A stretch of 6,054 bases of DNA from positions 1 to 6,054 of the forward strand of contig CAZVXF010000040.1 in NCBI GenBank assembly GCA_964630875.1. The letters are read 5' to 3'. The translations under genes were made by a program, and so were the position numbers. Each line of letters starts with the position of its first letter. Position 1 is the stretch's first letter. The notes below the pieces were generated by a model, which was given only the letters and a program-made list of their open reading frames with translations, ran no database searches and had not been told where the DNA came from. Positions 1 to 4,828 of the stretch are shown in pieces. The DNA is from DAIDHZ01 sp035480255. GTDB lineage: Bacteria; Chlamydiota; Chlamydiia; Chlamydiales; SM23-39.

Positions 1-344
1 CGTCCTGGCAAATTGGCGATTTTTTCTTTCAATATTTTTTCAGGATTTGCAAATTTGGCAAGAGCCTTTTCCACTCCTGCTAAAAGAGGCGATGATGCCG
101 CAATATGTAGCCGTTCTACTGCCGTTTTTTCAATGACATTTTCAAATTTATTGTTTTGAACGAACACGTCATATAGGCCAACTGCCCGTTCCTTAAAACC
201 ATACCAAAGAGAGGCAGAACCTTGCGGATCTAAATCAATCAGTAATACTTTTTTTCCGGCTTCAGCAAGGGCCGCAGCTAGGTTAACAGCCGTGGTGGTT
301 TTGCCTGATCCCCCCTTTTGATTTACGATTGCTATAACGCGCAT
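1..344 (-). CDS. ParA/Soj-family ATPase, N-terminal part (C-terminus outside window)
   Basis: Partial gene read leftward from an ATG at 342-344; about 114 codons are visible before the window edge. The protein opens MRVIAIVNQKGGSGKTTTAV, the deviant Walker A of the ParA/MinD family, with signature Lys10 and P-loop Lys15. The Walker A' segment LLIDLDPQGSASLW follows at residues 34-47 (Asp37, Asp39). Family members are ATP-dependent dimerising switches that bind DNA or membranes and position chromosomes, plasmids or other cargo in the cytoplasm, usually with a ParB-like partner gene next door. Any partner would lie to the left, out of view. The start is well fixed: an in-frame TAA lies two codons upstream (348-350) and the MRVIAIVNQKGG opening is typical. 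No Shine-Dalgarno sequence is visible. It is divergent from fabI across 106 nt. Chromosomal segregation, plasmid partition and protein-positioning roles cannot be separated from this fragment. Confidence 0.93.
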   Translation of the reverse strand, partial: MRVIAIVNQKGGSGKTTTAVNLAAALAEAGKKVLLIDLDPQGSASLWYGFKERAVGLYDVFVQNNKFENVIEKTAVERLHIAASSPLLAGVEKALAKFANPEKILKEKIANLPG

Positions 345-352
345 AGATTATG

Positions 353-382
353 TGTATAAAATAAAGTTGAAAATAGTCACAA
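353..382 (-). promoter_or_regulatory. Possible promoter of the ParA-family gene
   Basis: Read on the minus strand: TTGTGA (377-382) as -35, an 18-bp spacer, and TATACA (353-358) as -10. The expected transcription start is near 346, within a few bases of the ATG at 344. The mRNA would then be leaderless or nearly so, which agrees with the absence of a Shine-Dalgarno sequence. Matches are moderate in an AT-rich stretch, so this is tentative. Confidence 0.35.
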
Positions 383-417
383 GAAAAAATTAAAACTTTC
401 CTCAACCACCTGTTTTT

Positions 418-426
418 TGGTATACT
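418..426 (+). promoter_or_regulatory. Extended -10 promoter element of fabI
   Basis: TGG-TATACT fits the extended -10 consensus (TGn followed by a TATAAT-like hexamer, 5 of 6). No good -35 is seen; the best 17-bp-spaced candidate is TTCCTC at 398-403, a poor match, which is typical of extended -10 promoters. The predicted start is near 433, giving a leader of about 18 nt. The leader carries GAGGG (442-446), a Shine-Dalgarno sequence 4 nt before the ATG at 451. Confidence 0.55.
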
Positions 427-450
427 CAAGCTCGAAAAAGTGAGGGAAAT

Positions 451-1350
451 ATGTTAGGCATTGATCTTCGTGGAAAAAAAGCTTTTATAGCAGGTATCGG
501 TGACGACCAAGGATTTGGTTGGTCTATTGCAAAATCGCTTGCTGAAGCTGGCTGTGAAATCATTATCGGAACCTGGGCCCCCATCTACAAAATTTTCACA
601 ACTTCCTGGACAAACGGAAAATTCAATGAGTCCCGACAGCTGTCGAATGGAAAAATGTTTGAATACCTCAAAGTGTATCCAATGGATGCTGTGTTCGATA
701 AAATGGAAGATGTTCCACAAGAAATTAGAGACAATAAGCGCTACGCAGAGTTAAAGGGATACACGATTTCTGAGGTTGCAGAGCAAGTACATAGAGATTT
801 CGGTAAAATTGACATTCTCGTTCACAGTCTTGCGAATGCCCCCGAAGTCACTAAAAACCTCCTCGACACCTCACGCCAAGGCTATCTCGCTGCAATGAGC
901 TCATCATCCTACTCATTTATCAGCCTTCTCGCGCACTTCGGCCCTTTTATGAATGCAGGTGGATCTGTTCTCTCCCTCACCTATATTGCTTCTGAAAGAG
1001 CAATCCCGGGTTACGGAGGTGGCATGAGTTCCGCAAAAGCAGCCCTTGAAAGCGATACACGAACCCTTGCTTGGGAAGCTGGACGTAAGTGGAATATACG
1101 CGTCAATACAATCTCTGCAGGACCTCTCCGGAGTAGAGCTGCAAAAGCAATAGGCATGATTGACGATATGATCGCATACTCAAAAGCAAACGCACCCCTC
1201 ACTCGAGATCTTGAGGCTGAAGATGTAGGCGCTACCGCAGCCTTCCTCCTCTCTCCCCTTGCTGCAGCCATCGATGGAGTTACCCTTTATGTCGACAATG
1301 GCATGCACGCAATGGGCTTGGCCGTTGATAGTAAGGCAATCCAAAAATAG
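451..1350 (+). CDS. fabI: Enoyl-[acyl-carrier-protein] reductase (NADH), FabI
   Basis: Cytoplasmic enzyme that reduces trans-2-enoyl-ACP to acyl-ACP with NADH, the last step of each type II fatty-acid elongation cycle. The 299-aa protein is an atypical short-chain dehydrogenase/reductase. The cofactor loop GIGDDQGFGW is at residues 15-24, HSLAN at 125-129, SLTY at 175-178, and Tyr188 with Lys196 form the Y-x6-K pair of the FabI active site; Tyr178 matches the second conserved FabI tyrosine. NTISAGP (219-225) precedes the substrate-binding loop. Compared with the roughly 260-aa E. coli enzyme there are extra residues around 42-110, a feature of plant plastid and chlamydial FabI, and long stretches match chlamydial FabI as I remember it. 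GAGGG lies 4 nt before the ATG. It has its own promoter and ends in a hairpin shared with the convergent gene. FabI is the target of triclosan and diazaborine-class inhibitors in other bacteria. Confidence 0.97.
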   Translation: MLGIDLRGKKAFIAGIGDDQGFGWSIAKSLAEAGCEIIIGTWAPIYKIFTTSWTNGKFNESRQLSNGKMFEYLKVYPMDAVFDKMEDVPQEIRDNKRYAELKGYTISEVAEQVHRDFGKIDILVHSLANAPEVTKNLLDTSRQGYLAAMSSSSYSFISLLAHFGPFMNAGGSVLSLTYIASERAIPGYGGGMSSAKAALESDTRTLAWEAGRKWNIRVNTISAGPLRSRAAKAIGMIDDMIAYSKANAPLTRDLEAEDVGATAAFLLSPLAAAIDGVTLYVDNGMHAMGLAVDSKAIQK

Positions 1351-1351
1351 A

Positions 1352-1371
1352 CCTCTTTTTTCATAAAGAGG
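1352..1371. terminator. Shared hairpin between convergent fabI and the 358-aa gene
   Basis: CCTCTTT (1352-1358) pairs perfectly with AAAGAGG (1365-1371) around a 6-nt loop. On the minus strand the hairpin is followed by TCTATTTTT, a reasonable U-tract, so it looks like an intrinsic terminator for the leftward operon. The leftward stop codon (TGA, 1361-1363) lies in the loop. In the fabI direction the hairpin starts one base after the stop codon but no U-run follows, so termination there would be weaker. The stem is short and A+T-rich in its upper half. Confidence 0.45.
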
Positions 1372-2437
1372 GAATTGTTACTTTGCAACGAATCGTGCAT
1401 GGGCCTTGCCTACGCAACGTGCGGATCCCAATTTGCCAATCGTACGCAACAAATTGATGTTCGCCAACATTCGCAATTTGATTGGGTCGATTGCCTCGGG
1501 AAATGTGTCCACAAAAATCACCTGTTCCAGAGAGTTGTTCAAAGCAAAGAGTGATTTGTATTGCTGGAGTGTGAATTTCTATTGTATCGCCCAGAGAAAA
1601 GACCATTCCAATTTGGCCATTGATTGTCAGCTTTGTTTCAGGAGAAATATCACAATAGGTGAGAATTTCGAAAAGATCATCTCGACCGATTTCTACCCCT
1701 TCAGGCAAAGAAAAATAAGTCTCTCCAACATTTAATCCATATAAACTATGGATTGTTTCTCCTTTCCAAAAAAGACTATTGTTGTGCCATGAATAAGGAG
1801 CATCCACCTCTAGAGAAGAGGTAAATGGATACAGAAGCGCAGAATAGAGCTGATGTATATGATCGAGAACTAACCGACCAGATAATCCATCTTTTTCAGC
1901 AAGCACATACTCTATAGGTATTGGTTGCGGTTCGCCTCTTTCTTGAACATGATCGCCTAAAAAAAGCTGTAACTGTCGATTAAAAGGGATTGGATATTCT
2001 TTTCCTTTCTCCTGAGACAATATTTTTTCAAACCAATCTTGATTGGAGAGTGGCTGTTTTGGAATTTTGTTTAGGCTGAAAAGAAGCTTTTCTTTGAAAG
2101 CGTGATTGAGAACTGTGCCAAAATCGCAAAGAATGTGTTGCATGATCGGAGCGATTTTTGAGCCCAAGCGAAAATCCCAAGCTTTTGGAAAATCGTGAAG
2201 GTAAACAGGGAAATTCCCATCTTCGGTTTGAAAAGCTAAAAGACGTTCGATGATTTCCTTTCCTTCTGTCACCGAATCTGTTGTTTTGAGACGAAATAAA
2301 GCAAACGCAAAACAAAAATTTTCAAAGACGGGAATGGTATCACAGGGACCAACAAGTCCTGGATAATAATGGACAAATCCAGTTCTTGGACTTTGCCTTT
2401 TTCTTCCAGCAAGGACTGCTAAATCTATCGCACGCAT
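1361..2437 (-). CDS. Conserved-looking protein of unknown function, possible helical toroid plus beta domain
   Basis: A 358-aa protein I do not recognise. It has no signal peptide or membrane segment, so it is probably cytoplasmic. Residues about 30-125 look mainly helical and include ERLLAFQTEDGNFPVYLHDF (64-83). This resembles the Q-x-x-DGxF repeat of alpha/alpha-toroid proteins such as prenyltransferases, terpene cyclases and some polysaccharide lyases. Residues about 205-358 look beta-rich, with a Trp/Tyr-rich start (YSWHNNSLFWKGETIHSLYG, 215-234) and a C-terminal sheet ending in CKVTIPSL. An alpha/alpha toroid followed by a beta-sandwich is known in polysaccharide lyases, but I see no convincing catalytic residues, so this is only a fold guess. 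Its ATG (2435-2437) lies inside the upstream HAD gene (13-nt overlap), and no strong Shine-Dalgarno sequence precedes it. Translational coupling is likely. Confidence 0.85.
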   Translation of the reverse strand: MRAIDLAVLAGRKRQSPRTGFVHYYPGLVGPCDTIPVFENFCFAFALFRLKTTDSVTEGKEIIERLLAFQTEDGNFPVYLHDFPKAWDFRLGSKIAPIMQHILCDFGTVLNHAFKEKLLFSLNKIPKQPLSNQDWFEKILSQEKGKEYPIPFNRQLQLFLGDHVQERGEPQPIPIEYVLAEKDGLSGRLVLDHIHQLYSALLYPFTSSLEVDAPYSWHNNSLFWKGETIHSLYGLNVGETYFSLPEGVEIGRDDLFEILTYCDISPETKLTINGQIGMVFSLGDTIEIHTPAIQITLCFEQLSGTGDFCGHISRGNRPNQIANVGEHQFVAYDWQIGIRTLRRQGPCTIRCKVTIPSL

Positions 2438-3240
2438 ATCTTTAACGCCTGAATGATGCCCATTTCATTGATTGGAGGGGCAATAAAATCAGCTATTTTT
2501 CTTAATTCTTCTGGGGCATGTGGCATTGCAATTCGAACATCGGCTGCTTTCAGCAGTTCAATATCATTGACATCATCGCCAGCGGCAATCACAATTTTTC
2601 CCCTGCCTTCGCGAACAAGAAGTTCAAGTAAGCACTTGCCTTTGGTCGTATTTTTGTTTGTTACTAGAAGCAAGTAATAAGAATTGTGAAAAGGATCTCG
2701 AATTAAAGTAACTTCAAAAATTCCTTTGCTCAGTAATTTTTTTTCCACCTTCTTCATTGCATCTAATTTGCCAAAGCATTTGATCAATGGAAAATCAAAA
2801 TGGATCAGTCCACTCACCCACTCCTCTTTTTCTCGTTTCTGTACTTCTTCGATGTACAACAGATCCGATTTTGAAAATCGCTCAGGTTGATAATAACATC
2901 GGTCCCCATTTTCGATTCCAGAATAGACAAGATAGTGAGAATGTTTTCCTTCAAAAATTTCTTCTAAATCCGCCAGGACATTTTGACTCATATAGCTTTT
3001 GAAGACAATTTCTTGTGTTGGCATACGGATCGCAACCGATCCGTTTTGGGGCATGACAAAAAAAGGAAAAGGGATCTTTTCAAGTGCAGGTTGCGCAAAG
3101 ATAAAGGCACGTCCTGTCGCAAAAGCAATTTTCCAACCATCCTTCTGACAGTCGTGTAAAAAATTGATCACTTCAATTGGGATACTATACTTATCTTGAG
3201 TGATCGTACCATCGATATCAAGCGCAATCCAGCCTTTCAT
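2425..3240 (-). CDS. Cof-type HAD-superfamily phosphatase
   Basis: A 271-aa cytoplasmic hydrolase of the Cof/YidA (HAD IIB) group, Mg-dependent phosphatases acting on sugar phosphates and other small phosphorylated metabolites; the substrate cannot be read from sequence. Motif I is LDIDGTIT (7-14), with Asp8 the nucleophile and Asp10 the acid/base. Motif II is FATGRAF (40-46, Thr42). A PQNGS segment follows at 64-68. The C2-type cap domain spans roughly 85-195. The motif III lysine is Lys200 or Lys202 (TTKGKCL). Motif IV is AAGDDVNDIELL (219-230) with Asp222, Asp223 and Asp226. The C-terminal DFIAPPINEMGIIQAL is the usual Cof-family ending. Length is normal and all catalytic residues are present. 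It is first of a two-gene operon with the 358-aa unknown, divergent from the fliO-like gene. No clear Shine-Dalgarno sequence precedes the ATG. As I recall, chlamydial genomes also place a HAD hydrolase near fabI. Confidence 0.92.
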   Translation of the reverse strand: MKGWIALDIDGTITQDKYSIPIEVINFLHDCQKDGWKIAFATGRAFIFAQPALEKIPFPFFVMPQNGSVAIRMPTQEIVFKSYMSQNVLADLEEIFEGKHSHYLVYSGIENGDRCYYQPERFSKSDLLYIEEVQKREKEEWVSGLIHFDFPLIKCFGKLDAMKKVEKKLLSKGIFEVTLIRDPFHNSYYLLLVTNKNTTKGKCLLELLVREGRGKIVIAAGDDVNDIELLKAADVRIAMPHAPEELRKIADFIAPPINEMGIIQALKICVR

Positions 3241-3248
3241 ACTCGATT

Positions 3249-3277
3249 ATGATAGACGAATTGTGTGCAAATAACAA
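3249..3277 (-). promoter_or_regulatory. Possible promoter of the HAD phosphatase operon
   Basis: On the minus strand: TTGTTA (3272-3277) as -35 with 4 of 6 consensus bases, a 17-bp spacer, and TATCAT (3249-3254) as -10 with 5 of 6. Transcription would begin near 3242, only two or three bases before the ATG at 3240. As with the ParA gene, this predicts a nearly leaderless message, consistent with the missing Shine-Dalgarno sequence. Confidence 0.4.
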
Positions 3278-3293
3278 GTTATGTTACTTTATA

Positions 3294-3334
3294 CCCAAAC
3301 AACCTTAAAAACCGGTTTTTGAAGTTGTTGGGGG
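3294..3334 (+). promoter_or_regulatory. Leader palindrome reaching the Shine-Dalgarno sequence of the fliO-like gene
   Basis: The core is the perfect palindrome AAAAACCGGTTTTT (3307-3320). Pairing continues outward to AACAAC (3298-3303) with GTTGTT (3324-3329), interrupted only by a T-G wobble (3306/3321) and one C-A mismatch (3304/3323). Beyond one bulged A (3297), CCC (3294-3296) can pair with the first GGG of the GGGGG at 3330-3334. That G-run is the likely Shine-Dalgarno sequence, 9 nt before the ATG at 3344. If transcribed, the fold would partly occlude the ribosome site. The same symmetry could instead be a DNA operator. No convincing promoter hexamers are visible upstream on this strand. 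Confidence 0.5.
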
Positions 3335-3343
3335 ATAGTCCAC

Positions 3344-3667
3344 ATGAAGTTTTTCTTAGCAGACACTCTCGATATAGACAATCTACAAACGCCTCCGGGT
3401 GATCTAGGAGTGACATTTGCAAAAATGATGTTTACATTCCTTCTTCTCATCGTCCTTTTGATCGGAACATATTGGGTCATCAAAAGAATGATTCGTTTCA
3501 AATTGCAAAGTAGTGGAACTGCTCCCTCTATCCATTTGATTGAGAAAAAAATGATCAGTCCTAAAACGATGATCTATCTAGTAGAGGTCGACAACAAAAA
3601 GATCCTGCTTGCGGAATCGCAGCTAGAAATTAAGCGCCTTGAAAGCTTCGAAATTAAAGATTTGTAA
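3344..3667 (+). CDS. FliO-like small membrane protein
   Basis: A 107-aa protein with one membrane span at about 24-45 (TFAKMMFTFLLLIVLLIGTYWV). It is preceded by a short acidic segment and followed by basic residues (Lys47, Arg48, Arg51, Lys53), which predicts N-out, C-in topology. The cytoplasmic part IHLIEKKMISPKTMIYLVEV (63-82), then KKILLAES at 85-92, follows the FliO pattern of a beta-rich segment with 'L-x-P-K-x-x-hydrophobic-V-x-V' and a closing 'LL'. FliO helps assemble the FliP core of the flagellar export gate; virulence type III systems normally lack it. The likely Shine-Dalgarno sequence is GGGGG at 3330-3334. No flagellar or secretion gene is adjacent. The stop is only 3 nt from that of the convergent deformylase gene. 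The family call rests on a short pattern and topology, so a generic single-span membrane protein is the alternative. Confidence 0.7.
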   Translation: MKFFLADTLDIDNLQTPPGDLGVTFAKMMFTFLLLIVLLIGTYWVIKRMIRFKLQSSGTAPSIHLIEKKMISPKTMIYLVEVDNKKILLAESQLEIKRLESFEIKDL

Positions 3668-3670
3668 ATA

Positions 3671-4645
3671 CTAAAGTTCAGAGCCGTCGTGGATGCGCTT
3701 ATCCATTCTCGCTAAAAGAGGTTCAAGCTCTTGCCTTTGTTCCTGCGATAGATAATCGATAAACAAGACTCCGTTAAGATGGTCATTTTCATGCTGAATC
3801 ACGCGCGCGTCCCACCCTGTAGCTCGTTCCTTGATTTGCTTCCCATCTAAATTTGTATATTCGATTGTGATCGCACTTGGGCGCGTGACATCAGCATGGA
3901 TAGCGGGTATCGATAAACAACCTTCTGAAATCGTGCTCGTCTCTTCGCTTGATTCTGTAATTTTTGGGTTGATAAACACTTTGGCAACGCCAAGTGTATG
4001 TCCTGTCTCGTTTTCAACAGGCGCGCGTGTTACAAAAATTTGTACAGAATGATGGACTTGAGGCGCGGCAAGTCCAATGCCATCGCAAGCATCCATGGTT
4101 TCGATCATGTCTTCTACAAGTTTACGAACACTATCGGTGATTTCGGGAACTGTTTCGGCTCTTTTACGCAAAATAGGATTGCCATAATAGGCAAGCGGCA
4201 TCAATTTCAATTGTCCAACAGTCATGAGATTTGGAGCATGCCCTGTTAAAAGCTGACCTGATCGGTAATACCATCGACCTCGAATTTTCTCGAAAAAACT
4301 TTTTTCCGTAAAACTTTCATCCCGTTTTTTTTGCGTGACATGGGCAATAAATATAACAAGGGCGATGTTGCCATTTTCCTGAAAATCAATAATCTCAAGA
4401 CCTTGAAAATGAGTGTCTTGCGAAAATGAACTGATGGATCGTTTCCATTTTGCCCGATCTTCACGAAAATCGGGACTTCCCGGATGAGTCGTATGGATAA
4501 TATAGTCGGGCATACAAAGTGCGTAGGCCGAATAACGGGAGCGCATCAACTGCAGCGCATTGCTCGGCTTTTCGCCCCCGTGAAAATGTTTACAACATTT
4601 TTCGTACGTTTTACCACTATGACAGGGACATTGCTTTACAGCCAT
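3671..4645 (-). CDS. def: YchJ/SEC-C domain fused to peptide deformylase
   Basis: A 324-aa two-part protein, against about 170-190 aa for a usual deformylase. Residues 1-140 are YchJ-like (UPF0225). They begin with a SEC-C zinc knuckle, CPC-x8-CC (Cys6, Cys8, Cys17, Cys18), followed by the NTF2-like middle region with LMRSRYSAYAL (33-43) and WYYRSGQ (125-131). Residues about 149-324 are a complete peptide deformylase, which removes the formyl group from N-terminal Met of nascent proteins. Motif 1 is GIGLAAPQ (189-196), motif 2 EGCLS (241-245) and motif 3 QHENDHLNG (284-292). Cys243, His285 and His289 are the metal ligands and Glu286 the catalytic base. The ATG at 4645 has GAGG (4653-4656) 7 nt upstream. 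Internal ATGs at residues 141 and 149 lack ribosome sites, so the fusion is the likely product. The SEC-C knuckle of SecA contacts ribosomes, so a targeting role here is an attractive inference. Confidence 0.95.
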   Translation of the reverse strand: MAVKQCPCHSGKTYEKCCKHFHGGEKPSNALQLMRSRYSAYALCMPDYIIHTTHPGSPDFREDRAKWKRSISSFSQDTHFQGLEIIDFQENGNIALVIFIAHVTQKKRDESFTEKSFFEKIRGRWYYRSGQLLTGHAPNLMTVGQLKLMPLAYYGNPILRKRAETVPEITDSVRKLVEDMIETMDACDGIGLAAPQVHHSVQIFVTRAPVENETGHTLGVAKVFINPKITESSEETSTISEGCLSIPAIHADVTRPSAITIEYTNLDGKQIKERATGWDARVIQHENDHLNGVLFIDYLSQEQRQELEPLLARMDKRIHDGSEL

Positions 4646-4690
4646 ATAGAAACCTCAATTTTGGGTTCATTCCGCTCGAATTTCATAGAT

Positions 4691-4737
4691 CTTTTCGCAA
4701 ATTTTTGCTTCTTTTCGCTTAAAAATATAACTTTTCG
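4691..4737 (+). repeat. Three CTTTTCG heptamers spaced exactly 20 bp
   Basis: CTTTTCG begins at 4691, 4711 and 4731, and a related ATTTTCG begins at 4744. They lie in the centre of the 171-bp near-palindrome. Inverted relatives, CGAAAG (4756-4761) and GCGAAAA (4761-4767), occur on the other side of the centre. The even spacing of about two helical turns is reminiscent of binding-site arrays, but the region is AT-rich and low in complexity. Confidence 0.5.
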
Positions 4738-4742
4738 ATATT

Positions 4743-4769
4743 AATTTTCGCGATACGAAAGCGAAAATT
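4743..4769. repeat. Internal 9-bp hairpin in the palindrome
   Basis: AATTTTCGC (4743-4751) and GCGAAAATT (4761-4769) are perfect inverted repeats around a 9-nt loop. This local fold competes with the long-range pairing of the full palindrome, because 4758-4769 would otherwise pair with about 4700-4711. No U-run follows in either direction, so it is not called a terminator. Confidence 0.45.
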
Positions 4770-4828
4770 TATCAAAAACCTCCATGAACTTCGAGAAAAA
4801 CGAACCCAAAATTGAGGTTTTAGAAACT

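Larger units (their letters stand above)
4650..4820. repeat. 171-bp near-palindrome with 19-bp perfect terminal inverted repeats (MITE-like)
   Basis: The left end AAACCTCAATTTTGGGTTC (4650-4668) is exactly the reverse complement of 4802-4820. Symmetry about 4735 continues inward in register: 4675-4689 opposite 4781-4795 matches at 13 of 15 positions, and 34 of the outer 40 pairs are Watson-Crick. With a one-base bulge, pairing can be followed to about 4711/4758. TAG flanks both ends (4647-4649 and 4821-4823), a possible 3-bp target duplication. No protein is encoded. This form fits a non-autonomous miniature inverted-repeat element, but the left arm also supplies the Shine-Dalgarno sequence of the deformylase gene, so it may act as a leader structure. 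It fills nearly all of the 183-nt gap between the peptidase and deformylase genes. No second copy occurs in the window. Confidence 0.7.

Noticed and set aside
1011..1271. Minus-strand open frame of 86 codons opposite fabI
   Set aside because: It lies wholly inside the strongly supported fabI gene and its Ala/Arg-rich translation is typical of an antisense shadow frame.
1373..1386. 14-bp direct repeat AATTGTTACTTTGC shared with 4871-4884
   Set aside because: Both copies lie near the 3' ends of genes and encode the same tetrapeptide KVTI in the same frame, so coincidence of codon choice explains it. The flanks do not match.
3241..3343. A plus-strand promoter for the fliO-like gene
   Set aside because: TTTATA (3288-3293) and TATACC (3290-3295) look like -10 elements, but no -35 sits at acceptable spacing and there is no extended -10, so I do not list one.
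4199..4225. Internal ATGs that could start a stand-alone deformylase (residues 141 and 149 of the fusion)
   Set aside because: Neither has a Shine-Dalgarno sequence upstream, and the frame is intact and well conserved on both sides, so the fused protein is favoured. Minor internal initiation cannot be excluded.
4691..4767. Replication-origin iterons or a CRISPR array from the spaced CTTTTCG repeats
   Set aside because: Seven-base repeats with 13-bp gaps are too short for CRISPR. There is no DnaA box cluster or replication gene nearby.
4646..4828. Possible rho-independent terminator after pepP
   Set aside because: Hairpins are present, but none is followed by a convincing U-tract on the minus strand at the right position.
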